Positions 5,368 through 11,599 of a stretch of 11,599 nt of DNA are shown here, piece by piece; the first letter of the stretch is position 1, and the number at the start of each line of letters is the position of its first letter. Location of the stretch: contig NZ_JYJG01000043.1 of the NCBI RefSeq assembly GCF_000955955.1, positions 1 to 11,599 of the forward strand, in the 5' to 3' direction. Position numbers and translations under genes: made by a program. Origin of the DNA: Lentzea aerocolonigenes. GTDB lineage: Bacteria; Actinomycetota; Actinomycetes; Mycobacteriales; Pseudonocardiaceae. The notes under the pieces are model-generated. The model was given only the letters and a program-made list of their open reading frames with translations. It did not search any database and was not told the DNA's origin.

Positions 5368-8300
5368 TCACGGACACGTCTCCCGGTACGGCAGACCGGG
5401 CACGAGCTGGGGCCACTCCTGTTCGGCCAGACCCTCTCCCAGGATCTCGCAGGCGATCTCGAAAGGCTTGTCCAGCATGGAGGTCAGCGGCCTCAGGTCC
5501 CACAGCCGAACGCCGTCCGACACGTCACCGGTGGCGAGCGTCGTGCCGTCCGGGCTGAACGCCAGCGGTCCGCGGGCGCGAAACCTCAGCGGCGGCCCGA
5601 GCTGACGTGGTGTGAACGGGTCGGTCATGTCCCACAGCAGGACGGTGCCGTCGGGGCTGCCCGTCGCGAGCAGTCTGCCGTGCGGGGCGAAAGCGAGCTG
5701 TGCCGCGGCAACCGGCATCGGCTGCCCGACGCGGGACACGCCCTGGGTGTCCCACACGAGTGCGGTACCGCCGGACCCGCCCGCCACCAGCACGCCGCTG
5801 TCGGGAGAGAAGGCCACCGCGGCGGCGCCGGAGACGTTGCCAACCATCGGGTCGGGGACGCTTCCCGGTGCGAGGAAGTCCCATCCTCGAACAGAACCGT
5901 CCGTGCTGACTGTGGCGATCTTGCGGCTGTCCGGTGAGATGGCGGCCGCCGCGACCTTCGTGTCGTGCCCTCGGAGGAACCTGTCGCGCCGGGCAGGGTC
6001 GCGCGAGGACCACAGCGTCGGGACGTTGCCGGTATCGCCCGCGGTGGTCGTCAGGAAGTAGTTCCCGTCCGGAGAGAACACCGTGAGCACGGTCCAGTAC
6101 TCCAGCTGGTGCTTTTTCCGGGGATGTCCTGGGTCCGTGACGTCCTGGAAGGTGTTGCCCGCCGCGAGAACGCGGCCGTCCGGAGCGAACGTGACCGCTG
6201 TCGGCTCGTGCGGCGAGATGCCGGTCAGCGGCTCGCCGAACGGTGTGGCCGGGTCGTGCGGCCGCCACAGGGTGACGCGGTCGTCACCGCCGACGGCGAG
6301 GGTCGTCCCGTCCGGGCTGAACGCGAGGCTGCGCACGTCTGCGTCGAACGGCTCTCCGATCGGGGCCGGGCGGAACTTGCCGGTGAGGTCCCACAGGGTG
6401 TTCTCGACGGCGAGGCTGTGGCCGTCCGGTGAGAACGACACCGAACCGGCGGTGATGGCGGGCGGGGTGTCGGCGACCCGCCTCGGTGCCAGCGGGTCGG
6501 TCACGTCCCACATCGCGGTGCCACCGAGGCCACCGGTGATGGCAAGCGTGCGGCCGTCCGGTGAGAAGTCGAGGGACTTCGTCGACTCGGACCCGGCCAG
6601 CCGCGCGGACACGGCGCGTGGATGATCCGGATCGGACACGTCGACGAGCACGACACCGTCGTCGCCGGACACCGCGGCGAGTCCGCGCACTGGTGAGAAC
6701 GCCACGTCCCGCAGTGGAGCTGTGCCGACCGGCAGCCGACCTGCCGGCCGCGGCTGCTCCGATCGCGTCACGTCCCACAGACTCTCGCCTGCCGCCAGGA
6801 GCTCGCCTCCTGGGGAGAACGCGACAGCGTTGATCTCGCTCGCACCGTCGTGGTGGAGGTACCAGCCGAGCAGATGAGTCCGGGTGGGATCAGAGATGTT
6901 CCACAGTCGTGCGTCGTGCCGGTTGGCGGTCACGAGCGTGGTGCCGTCATTCGTGAACGCCATGTCCGTGATCGGCTGGAACTCCCCGCTCAGCACCGGA
7001 CCGATGCGATGCGGTGTGGTCGCCGTCAGGTCCCAGACGAGAATCTCGCCGCTGCTGTTCGCGGTGGCCAGCGTCCGGCCGTCCGGTGAGATCGCCACTT
7101 GTCGCAGCCCCATCCCGTCGACGGCGAGCCGGTGTTTCAGGCGTGGCGGGCCCGGTGCTGAGGTGCTCCACACGGTCACCGAACCGTCGGTGCCGACACC
7201 CGCGAGCAGCCTCGCGCGGCGGGCATGCACGACCCGAGTCTGGCCTGGCAGGGCACCCCGGTAGCCGCTGTTGGCCAGCGTGTGCCGGACCACGGCGTTC
7301 GCGGAGGCGTTGCCGGGGGCGATCCGTCCCGCGGCGACGCCGAGTGCCAGCGCGGCCCAGGGAGCTACGGAGGTGAAGGTGCCCGCCTGGGTGATCAGCT
7401 GCTGGGCGACGGCGGCGCGCTGGCGTTGCTCGGCTTCCGACTGGCGGTCCTGGGCGATGAGCTGGCGGTTGTAGGCGATGGCCGCGCCGGCCAGCGCGAT
7501 GACCAGCAGGACCGACAGCACGGTCACAGTTCGCCTGCGCCGGTGCCTGTCGTGGCGGACGCTCGCGTGGAGGAAGTCGTCGGCGGTGGCGGACAGGTCG
7601 ACCCGCGTGACGTCCTCGCGGGCCACGTGCAGGTGGGCGCCCTGCCACAGTCGCGAGGGCGGTCGCCCGGCCGCGGTCCACTCGGTCGCGGCCTGTTCGA
7701 GGGCACCGCGGGTGCGCAGGGCCGCCGCGTGTTCGGTGATCGCCTCGGCCAGCGGCGGCCACTCGGTCAGGAAGGCCTCGTGTGCGACGCCGAGGACGAC
7801 CTCGCCCGCGATCGTGTCGGTGGTGACCAGGCGGCGGGTCACGAACTCGGCGAGCTCGGGGAACGAGATGCCGGGCACGTGGCGGCGGGTCGGCCGGCCG
7901 CGTTCGTCCACGGTGACGAGCGAGAGCAGTGCGGCGAGCACGTCCGGCGCGGTCCGGCCGGTGGTCGCGGCGAGCAGGGCCGCGTCGGACTGCGCGAGCA
8001 ACGCGCCCCGCACACCGCCCAGCGCGTCGTACCGGGCGGAGGAGAGCCTGCCGCCGCGCCGCACGCCGTCGCTGAGCTCGGCGAGGGTGAACGCGAGCAG
8101 TGGCAGCGCGGTGCCATCACCGGTGTCGTCGATCAGCCGGGACGTGAGGTGCTCGTCGATCGCGATGCCGGCGATCTCGGCGGGCCGTTCGATGATCTCG
8201 CGCAGCGACTCCCGGCGCAGTGGCGTGACGGGGTGGACGCGGCCGCACAGGTCGGCGAGGTGTGGGTCGGACAGCAGCTCGGTCAGGTACTCCGGGCGGA

Positions 8301-9105
8301 TCGTGCACACGAGGTGGGCGTCCGTGTCGCGCAGCCGGCCCGCGAACTCCCTGCGCCGGTGCACGTCGGACAGCGTGAAGACCTCCTCGAGCTGGTCGAT
8401 CACGAGTAGCGGGCGGTGCGACGGGGTCTGGGCGAGCACGTGGTCCAGCGCGCTCACCGGGTCGTGTCCCGGCATCACGACGGGCAGTGGGAACACGCCG
8501 GGGACACCGGTCATCGCGGGGATCAGGCCTGCCCGCACGAGCGAGGACTTGCCGCAGCCGGACGGGCCGACGACGAGCGTGCCGCCGTTGTCCTCCTGGA
8601 CGAGCCCGACGAGTTCGGCGACCTCGCGGTCACGGCCGAAGAAGACGCGGTGGCGGTCGACGTCCAGCGGCACGAGGCCGGGGAACGGGGAGCGGCCGTC
8701 CGGCCAGTGCGGATCTCCTGCCGCGTCGATCTCCCGCAGTGCCCTGGCGATGCGGGCCCTCGCCTTGGCCGGGTCGGCGAGGTCGGTGTGCTGGATCTCG
8801 TCGAGCAGCGGGTGGACGACGGTGCCGGGCCGCAGAGGCAGGATCCGGCTGCCCAGCATGCGCGCCGTGTCGAGCTCCGCCGTGCACCACGCCGAGGCGA
8901 GGTAGTCCGTCGTGATCACGCAGAGCAGCGCGTTGGCCCAGCGCAGGCGTTCGTGCAGGCGGCGCACCCACTCGTCGCCGACCGCGATGCCGGTGCGCGG
9001 ATCGCGGTCGAGGAAGACCTCGTGGCCGTCCGCTTCGAGCCACTCGTGCAGTTTCGCGGCCAGTGCCAGGTCCGGGCTCGCGTAGCTGACGAACACCTTG
9101 GCCAC
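5368..9105 (-). CDS. TIR - STAND NTPase - transmembrane - WD40 repeat protein (putative immune/conflict sensor)
   Basis: A 1245-residue multidomain protein. TIR domain, 1-125: KVFVSYASPDLALA, FLDRDPRTGIAVGDEW and SAWCTAELDTA, where E77 is at the place of the catalytic Glu of NAD-cleaving TIRs. STAND-type NTPase, about 140-480: FFGRDREVAELV, Walker A G180-PSGCGKSS, Walker B LLVIDQLEEVF (D237, E240/E241), arginine motif CTIRPEYL (R270). A basic cluster (RHDRHRRRR) precedes one hydrophobic helix (526-546). A helical Gln-rich stretch follows, then 14 WD40-like units (about 625-1210), enough for two seven-bladed propellers, and a conserved-looking tail. Families of this layout are thought to sense a trigger through the repeats, oligomerise via the NTPase and activate the effector, here TIR. 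A role in phage defence or cell suicide is inference. The start is GTG 9105 with GGGGG upstream. The frame is intact. Confidence 0.93.
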   Translation of the reverse strand: MAKVFVSYASPDLALAAKLHEWLEADGHEVFLDRDPRTGIAVGDEWVRRLHERLRWANALLCVITTDYLASAWCTAELDTARMLGSRILPLRPGTVVHPLLDEIQHTDLADPAKARARIARALREIDAAGDPHWPDGRSPFPGLVPLDVDRHRVFFGRDREVAELVGLVQEDNGGTLVVGPSGCGKSSLVRAGLIPAMTGVPGVFPLPVVMPGHDPVSALDHVLAQTPSHRPLLVIDQLEEVFTLSDVHRRREFAGRLRDTDAHLVCTIRPEYLTELLSDPHLADLCGRVHPVTPLRRESLREIIERPAEIAGIAIDEHLTSRLIDDTGDGTALPLLAFTLAELSDGVRRGGRLSSARYDALGGVRGALLAQSDAALLAATTGRTAPDVLAALLSLVTVDERGRPTRRHVPGISFPELAEFVTRRLVTTDTIAGEVVLGVAHEAFLTEWPPLAEAITEHAAALRTRGALEQAATEWTAAGRPPSRLWQGAHLHVAREDVTRVDLSATADDFLHASVRHDRHRRRRTVTVLSVLLVIALAGAAIAYNRQLIAQDRQSEAEQRQRAAVAQQLITQAGTFTSVAPWAALALGVAAGRIAPGNASANAVVRHTLANSGYRGALPGQTRVVHARRARLLAGVGTDGSVTVWSTSAPGPPRLKHRLAVDGMGLRQVAISPDGRTLATANSSGEILVWDLTATTPHRIGPVLSGEFQPITDMAFTNDGTTLVTANRHDARLWNISDPTRTHLLGWYLHHDGASEINAVAFSPGGELLAAGESLWDVTRSEQPRPAGRLPVGTAPLRDVAFSPVRGLAAVSGDDGVVLVDVSDPDHPRAVSARLAGSESTKSLDFSPDGRTLAITGGLGGTAMWDVTDPLAPRRVADTPPAITAGSVSFSPDGHSLAVENTLWDLTGKFRPAPIGEPFDADVRSLAFSPDGTTLAVGGDDRVTLWRPHDPATPFGEPLTGISPHEPTAVTFAPDGRVLAAGNTFQDVTDPGHPRKKHQLEYWTVLTVFSPDGNYFLTTTAGDTGNVPTLWSSRDPARRDRFLRGHDTKVAAAAISPDSRKIATVSTDGSVRGWDFLAPGSVPDPMVGNVSGAAAVAFSPDSGVLVAGGSGGTALVWDTQGVSRVGQPMPVAAAQLAFAPHGRLLATGSPDGTVLLWDMTDPFTPRQLGPPLRFRARGPLAFSPDGTTLATGDVSDGVRLWDLRPLTSMLDKPFEIACEILGEGLAEQEWPQLVPGLPYRETCP

Positions 9106-9129
9106 TCAGGTACCCCCGTTCGGGCACGA

Positions 9130-9135
9130 ATGGTA
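9130..9135 (-). promoter_or_regulatory. Candidate -10 box of the TIR-STAND gene
   Basis: On the minus strand TACCAT fits TANNNT. Transcription near 9123 would leave a short leader carrying GGGGG before the GTG. The base run 17 upstream (CTGTGC) is a poor -35. Confidence 0.3.
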
Positions 9136-9234
9136 GTCGGTCAGCTCGGCGTGCACAGTGGAGGACCTGGACGCGTTGGTGCAGGACGTGCTGGAGGCTC
9201 AGATCTGATTTGTGCGCACCTCCCCCCGGATGTC

Positions 9235-9993
9235 CTAGTGCCTCAGGACGGCCAGCAGCCCGTCGAGTGCATTCCGCAAGGCGTCGGAGTTGGTCGCGTC
9301 GAACCACGTGGTGCGGATGCGCTCGTTGCTCCCGCCCACCGTCTCGTGATCGGCCGCGAGCTGCGACAGAGAACGGGATTCGTCGCTCAACGACCGGCCA
9401 ACCCCCTGGAACAGTCCCCGGATGTACCGATCCGCGTCCTCGGGAGCGATTCCCTGGCCCGAAGCCCACGAGGCGAGCGTGGCGAGGTAGGCGTAGTGGG
9501 TGGTCAGAGTGCCGCTCAGCGCGGAGAACACGTCGAACGCCGCCTCGTCCGCGACGGGCAGCGCACCGCCCAGGCGGTCGAACAGGGCGTTCACCACCGG
9601 ATGGGACGGGTGGACGACCGTGACGGACTGGCGTTCGCGCACGGCCGGCAGCGGAATCGCCCGGACGACCGGTGCGTCGGTGGCCAGCAGCGAGCGCAGG
9701 TCGGCGTTGGACACCCCGGCCATCACGTTGACCACGAGCTTTCCGGAGACCTCCAACCCTGCCAAGGCCTCGTGACGGGAAGCTCCGCGCACCGCGATGA
9801 TCACCAGGTCGGAGTTGTCCACGACCTCCTGGTTGGAGCCGCACACGTGCACTCCGGGGTACGCGGACGCCAAGGCTGCGGCCGTGGCGGCGTTGCGCGG
9901 GGACAGGAAGATCGGCGAAGAGCTGTCTTGGCGCAGGCCCGCCACGAGTGCCCGGCCGATCTCGCCCACCCCGATGATGCCGACTCGCTCCAT
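9235..9993 (-). CDS. ProC-like NAD(P)-dependent oxidoreductase (pyrroline-5-carboxylate reductase family)
   Basis: A 252-residue Rossmann enzyme of the ProC/F420-dependent oxidoreductase superfamily. It has the dinucleotide motif G8-V-G-E-I-G13 after VGIIG, strand SDLVIIAVRG (61-70), KLVVNVMAGVSNADL (85-99) and RAIPLPAV (111-118, the position of RxMPN in P5C reductases). The C-terminal half is helical (FSALSGTLTTHYAYLATLASWA), as in the ProC dimer domain. HETVGGSNER (216-225) sits where ProC has its P-G-G-T-T substrate loop, but the sequence differs, so the substrate may not be pyrroline-5-carboxylate. It is likely cytoplasmic. ATG 9993 has no ribosome site; TACGCT sits seven bases upstream, implying a leaderless mRNA. 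The gene is divergent from the disulfide operon and its promoter abuts that operon's promoter. Confidence 0.83.
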   Translation of the reverse strand: MERVGIIGVGEIGRALVAGLRQDSSSPIFLSPRNAATAAALASAYPGVHVCGSNQEVVDNSDLVIIAVRGASRHEALAGLEVSGKLVVNVMAGVSNADLRSLLATDAPVVRAIPLPAVRERQSVTVVHPSHPVVNALFDRLGGALPVADEAAFDVFSALSGTLTTHYAYLATLASWASGQGIAPEDADRYIRGLFQGVGRSLSDESRSLSQLAADHETVGGSNERIRTTWFDATNSDALRNALDGLLAVLRH

Positions 9994-10000
9994 GTCGATC

Positions 10001-10006
10001 AGCGTA
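10001..10006 (-). promoter_or_regulatory. Leaderless -10 box for the ProC-like gene
   Basis: TACGCT on the minus strand, then GATCGAC (7 bases), then ATG. This is the TANNNT-N7-start pattern of actinobacterial leaderless transcripts. It faces the plus-strand box at 10013-10018 only six bases away. Confidence 0.6.
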
Positions 10007-10012
10007 GGTCGC

Positions 10013-10018
10013 TACTCT
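10013..10018 (+). promoter_or_regulatory. Leaderless -10 box for the disulfide-formation operon
   Basis: TACTCT, then GGATCAC (7 bases), then GTG at 10026. This is the same spacing as the divergent minus-strand box. No ribosome site lies in the 32-bp spacer, supporting a transcript that begins at the start codon. Confidence 0.6.
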
Positions 10019-10025
10019 GGATCAC

Positions 10026-10388
10026 GTGACCGGCGCCTCGCGAACCCGTGCGTACCTCGCGCGCGTGTTCGCCGTGCTCGCGCTGGTGGCCGGGGTCGCG
10101 ATGATGCAGGGCACTCCGTGTGAGACGGAGTTCGCCTGGACCGCGCAGTGTCCGACGTCGAGCACCCACGTGGTGGCCCACTCCGACCTGGCCGATGACG
10201 GCGGGTTGCTGGAGGGCATTCTCGTCGCGGGCGCGTGTCTCGTGGTGGCGCTGGCGGTGTTGATCGGGTTCGCCGTGCTGCGGCGGGCCCGGTCCGTGCC
10301 CGCGCACCTCATCCCCGCACAGGTTTGGTCTCGGCCTTCACGTCGGCTGGAAGTACGGCTGGCGCAGCTCTGCGTGCTGCGCACATAG
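10026..10388 (+). CDS. Small two-TM membrane protein, first gene of the DsbA-VKOR operon
   Basis: A 120-residue protein of unknown function. A basic N-terminus (SRTRAYLARV) leads into a hydrophobic helix at about 12-28. A loop of about 34 residues follows, then a second helix at about 63-84 and a basic tail (RRARS), so both ends should be cytoplasmic and the loop outside. The loop has two cysteines, C32 and C42; C71 is in the second helix and C116 near the C-terminus. The start is GTG 10026, judged leaderless. It is followed after 56 bp by a DsbA-like gene in the same direction. Its position suggests a role in, or dependence on, extracytoplasmic disulfide formation, but no family is recognised. 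Confidence 0.75.
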   Translation: MTGASRTRAYLARVFAVLALVAGVAMMQGTPCETEFAWTAQCPTSSTHVVAHSDLADDGGLLEGILVAGACLVVALAVLIGFAVLRRARSVPAHLIPAQVWSRPSRRLEVRLAQLCVLRT

Positions 10389-10444
10389 ACCGCTCGTCGG
10401 TCGCCAAGCCCACTTCCCAGCCTTCGTCGGAGGTTCTACGAGTC

Positions 10445-11044
10445 ATGTCCAAAAACGCTCGCCTGTCCCTGGTCATCGTCGCCGTCGTCGCGGTGGTGGT
10501 CGCCGGTTTCCTGCTGTTCTCCCGCAACGACACGACCGCCGCACCGCAGTCCGTTGACGGCAAGGTGACCGTCGTCGAGTACCTCGACATGGAGTGCCCG
10601 TCCTGCCGTGCCGCGTATCCCGGCGTGGAGAAGCTCAAGAGCGAGTACGGCGACCGCGTCACGTTCGCGGTCAAGCACTTCCCGCTTCCCATGCACCGCA
10701 ACGCCGAACTGGCCGCGATTGCGGTCGAGGCCGCCGACGCGCAGGGCAAGAAGAACGAGATGTTCAAGGCGCTGTTCGAGTCGCAGCCGGAGTGGGGCGG
10801 GCAGCAGACGTCGCAGCGCGCGAAGTTCCTGGACGTGGCTCAGCAGCTCGGGCTCGACCCGGCCGCGTTCGAGAAGGCGCTCGACGACTCGGCGCTGCGC
10901 GACAAGGTGCTGGCCTCGCGCACTGAGGGGTCGAAGCTCGGGGTGCAGGGGACGCCGACGTTCTTCATCAACGGCACCAAGTTCAGCGGCGCGCCCAGCT
11001 ACGACAACCTGAAGACGGCGATCGACCGGGAGCTCGCGAAGTGA
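10445..11044 (+). CDS. DsbA-like thiol:disulfide oxidoreductase, membrane-anchored
   Basis: A 199-residue protein: short basic N-terminus (MSKNAR), one uncleaved-looking hydrophobic anchor (about 8-25) and an extracytoplasmic thioredoxin-fold domain with an inserted helical part, the DsbA_4/thioredoxin_4 type. The redox centre is C51-P-S-C54 in EYLDMECPSCRAAYPG. The facing cis-proline loop is VQGTPTFFING (P171). It would insert disulfides into exported proteins and be re-oxidised by VKOR. ATG 10445 follows GGAGG at 10429-10433, a somewhat long spacing of 11 bases. Its TGA overlaps the VKOR GTG start (GTGA), so the two are translationally coupled. Disulfide-bond oxidase is the best call; an isomerase role is less likely without a dimerisation domain. 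Confidence 0.93.
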   Translation: MSKNARLSLVIVAVVAVVVAGFLLFSRNDTTAAPQSVDGKVTVVEYLDMECPSCRAAYPGVEKLKSEYGDRVTFAVKHFPLPMHRNAELAAIAVEAADAQGKKNEMFKALFESQPEWGGQQTSQRAKFLDVAQQLGLDPAAFEKALDDSALRDKVLASRTEGSKLGVQGTPTFFINGTKFSGAPSYDNLKTAIDRELAK

Positions 11045-11577
11045 ACCGGATCGTCGCGTGGGTGCTCGCGGCCGGCGGGTTCGTCGGCCTGGTCGCCTCG
11101 TTCGTGCTGACGGTCGAGAAGATCGCGCTGCTCAAGGACCCGTTCTACGTGCCGACGTGCAGCATCAACCCGGTGCTGAGCTGCGGCTCGGTCATGAAGA
11201 CCGCACAGGCCGAGGTGCTCGGGTTCCCGAACCCGCTGCTCGGCATCGCCGGGTTCGCGGTCGTGACGACGGTGGGCGTGCTGCTGCTGGCCGGCGTGGA
11301 GTTGCCGCGGTGGGTGTGGATCGGGCTGCAGGCCGGTGTCACCGCGGGCGTGCTGTTCGTGCACTGGCTGATCTTCCAGTCGCTGTACGAGATCGGCGCG
11401 CTGTGCCCGTACTGCATGGTCGTGTGGGCGGTGACGATCCCGATCTTCTGGTACACGACGCTGCGCAACGTCCGGCCGGGCTTCCAGTTCCACAGCGTGG
11501 TGCTGATCCTGTGGTACCTGGTGATCGCGGGCGGGGTGCTGCAGGCGTTCTGGTTCTACTGGTCGACGCTCTTCTAG
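11041..11577 (+). CDS. VKOR family quinone-linked disulfide oxidase
   Basis: A 178-residue membrane protein of the vitamin K epoxide reductase family, the actinobacterial counterpart of DsbB. It has hydrophobic helices at about 5-25, 66-84, 93-111, 121-140 and 153-172. The active-site pair is C122-P-Y-C125 at the start of the fourth helix, next to the quinone. The shuttle cysteines C40 and C48 lie in the first extracytoplasmic loop (PTCSINPVLSCGSVM). Electrons go from the partner DsbA to C40/C48, then C122/C125, then quinone. There is no fused thioredoxin domain; the upstream DsbA serves that role. GTG 11041 overlaps the DsbA stop and has GGGAG eight bases upstream. Length is typical for unfused bacterial VKORs. 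Confidence 0.93.
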   Translation: MNRIVAWVLAAGGFVGLVASFVLTVEKIALLKDPFYVPTCSINPVLSCGSVMKTAQAEVLGFPNPLLGIAGFAVVTTVGVLLLAGVELPRWVWIGLQAGVTAGVLFVHWLIFQSLYEIGALCPYCMVVWAVTIPIFWYTTLRNVRPGFQFHSVVLILWYLVIAGGVLQAFWFYWSTLF

Positions 11578-11599
11578 TAGTACTTCGTCAGGTCGCGCT
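11574..11599 (-). CDS. Possible 3' end of a convergent gene (partial)
   Basis: On the minus strand one frame from the window edge reads R-D-L-T-K-Y-Y and stops at TAG. The stop shares the CTAG at 11574-11577 with the VKOR stop on the plus strand. A KYY-stop end is protein-like, but only about eight codons are visible, so the product cannot be named and the gene is not certain. Confidence 0.3.

Noticed and set aside
7225..8905. Two further long plus-strand frames opposite the TIR-STAND NTPase region
   Set aside because: Arg/Ser/Pro/Gly-biased translations without any domain; they are shadows of the conserved Walker A/B coding sequence.
9137..9240. Ribosomal peptide (lanthipeptide or thiopeptide) precursor suggested by the acidic LDALVQDVLE stretch
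   Set aside because: The frame stops right after the leader-like part; no Cys/Ser/Thr-rich core follows and no modification enzyme is in the window.
8416..10029. A long plus-strand open frame of over 500 codons
   Set aside because: It is antisense to the TIR-STAND 5' half and the ProC-like gene, both of which have recognisable motifs. Its translation is low-complexity (G, R, V, H, Q) and crosses their intergenic region, typical of a high-GC shadow frame.
1..11599. CRISPR arrays, tRNA or rRNA genes, riboswitches, phage integration sites
   Set aside because: No regularly spaced repeats, no cloverleaf-like or rRNA-like sequence and no integrase or att-type duplication were seen on reading. The WD40 DNA repeats are protein-coding, not CRISPR.

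Overview
The window is high-GC DNA with GTG and TTG starts, TANNNT -10 boxes placed directly before start codons, a VKOR/DsbA pair, ECF sigma factor, FBP zinc-finger protein and a giant TIR-STAND-WD40 protein. Together these point to a filamentous actinomycete, plausibly Pseudonocardiaceae (Lentzea/Saccharothrix-like). The family-level guess is inference. Nothing in the window identifies it as plasmid or phage; the only clear mobile element is one IS.

Layout. (1) 1-1131: a complete IS630-family element (4-1128, TA duplication on each side) with one transposase gene on the minus strand. It sits exactly in the TAG stop codon of the next gene. (2) 1128-2250: a TetR regulator (minus) divergent from an FBP-type zinc-finger protein (plus). 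They share a 67-bp spacer with four CTAG sites that looks like an operator. (3) 2262-2438: a small four-cysteine protein (minus). (4) 2594-3552: an ECF-type sigma factor translationally coupled (ATGA) to a small beta-rich companion. (5) 3675-4031: a small secreted four-cysteine protein with an inverted-repeat-rich leader, ended by a strong hairpin terminator. (6) 4138-5184: an M4 (protealysin-like) metallopeptidase without signal peptide. (7) 5368-9105 (minus): a 1245-residue TIR - STAND NTPase - transmembrane helix - 14 WD40-like repeat protein, the most interesting gene here and a candidate immune/conflict sensor. (8) 9235-9993 (minus): a ProC-like NAD(P) oxidoreductase, divergent from (9) 10026-11577: a two-TM protein, a membrane-anchored DsbA-like oxidoreductase and a VKOR-family quinone-linked oxidase, forming an extracytoplasmic disulfide-formation operon. 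At the right edge the last codons of a convergent gene may be present.

How they fit together. Most units are independent short transcripts. The clear functional module is DsbA-VKOR: VKOR re-oxidises the DsbA CxxC and passes electrons to quinone. The TIR-STAND protein is predicted to keep its TIR and NTPase in the cytoplasm and, from its membrane helix and basic flank, its WD40 propellers outside. Its C-terminal 700 residues contain just two cysteines, both in the tail, so it could itself need disulfide formation. The TetR-FBP pair looks like a self-contained regulatory unit, and the IS insertion appears to have left it coding-intact.
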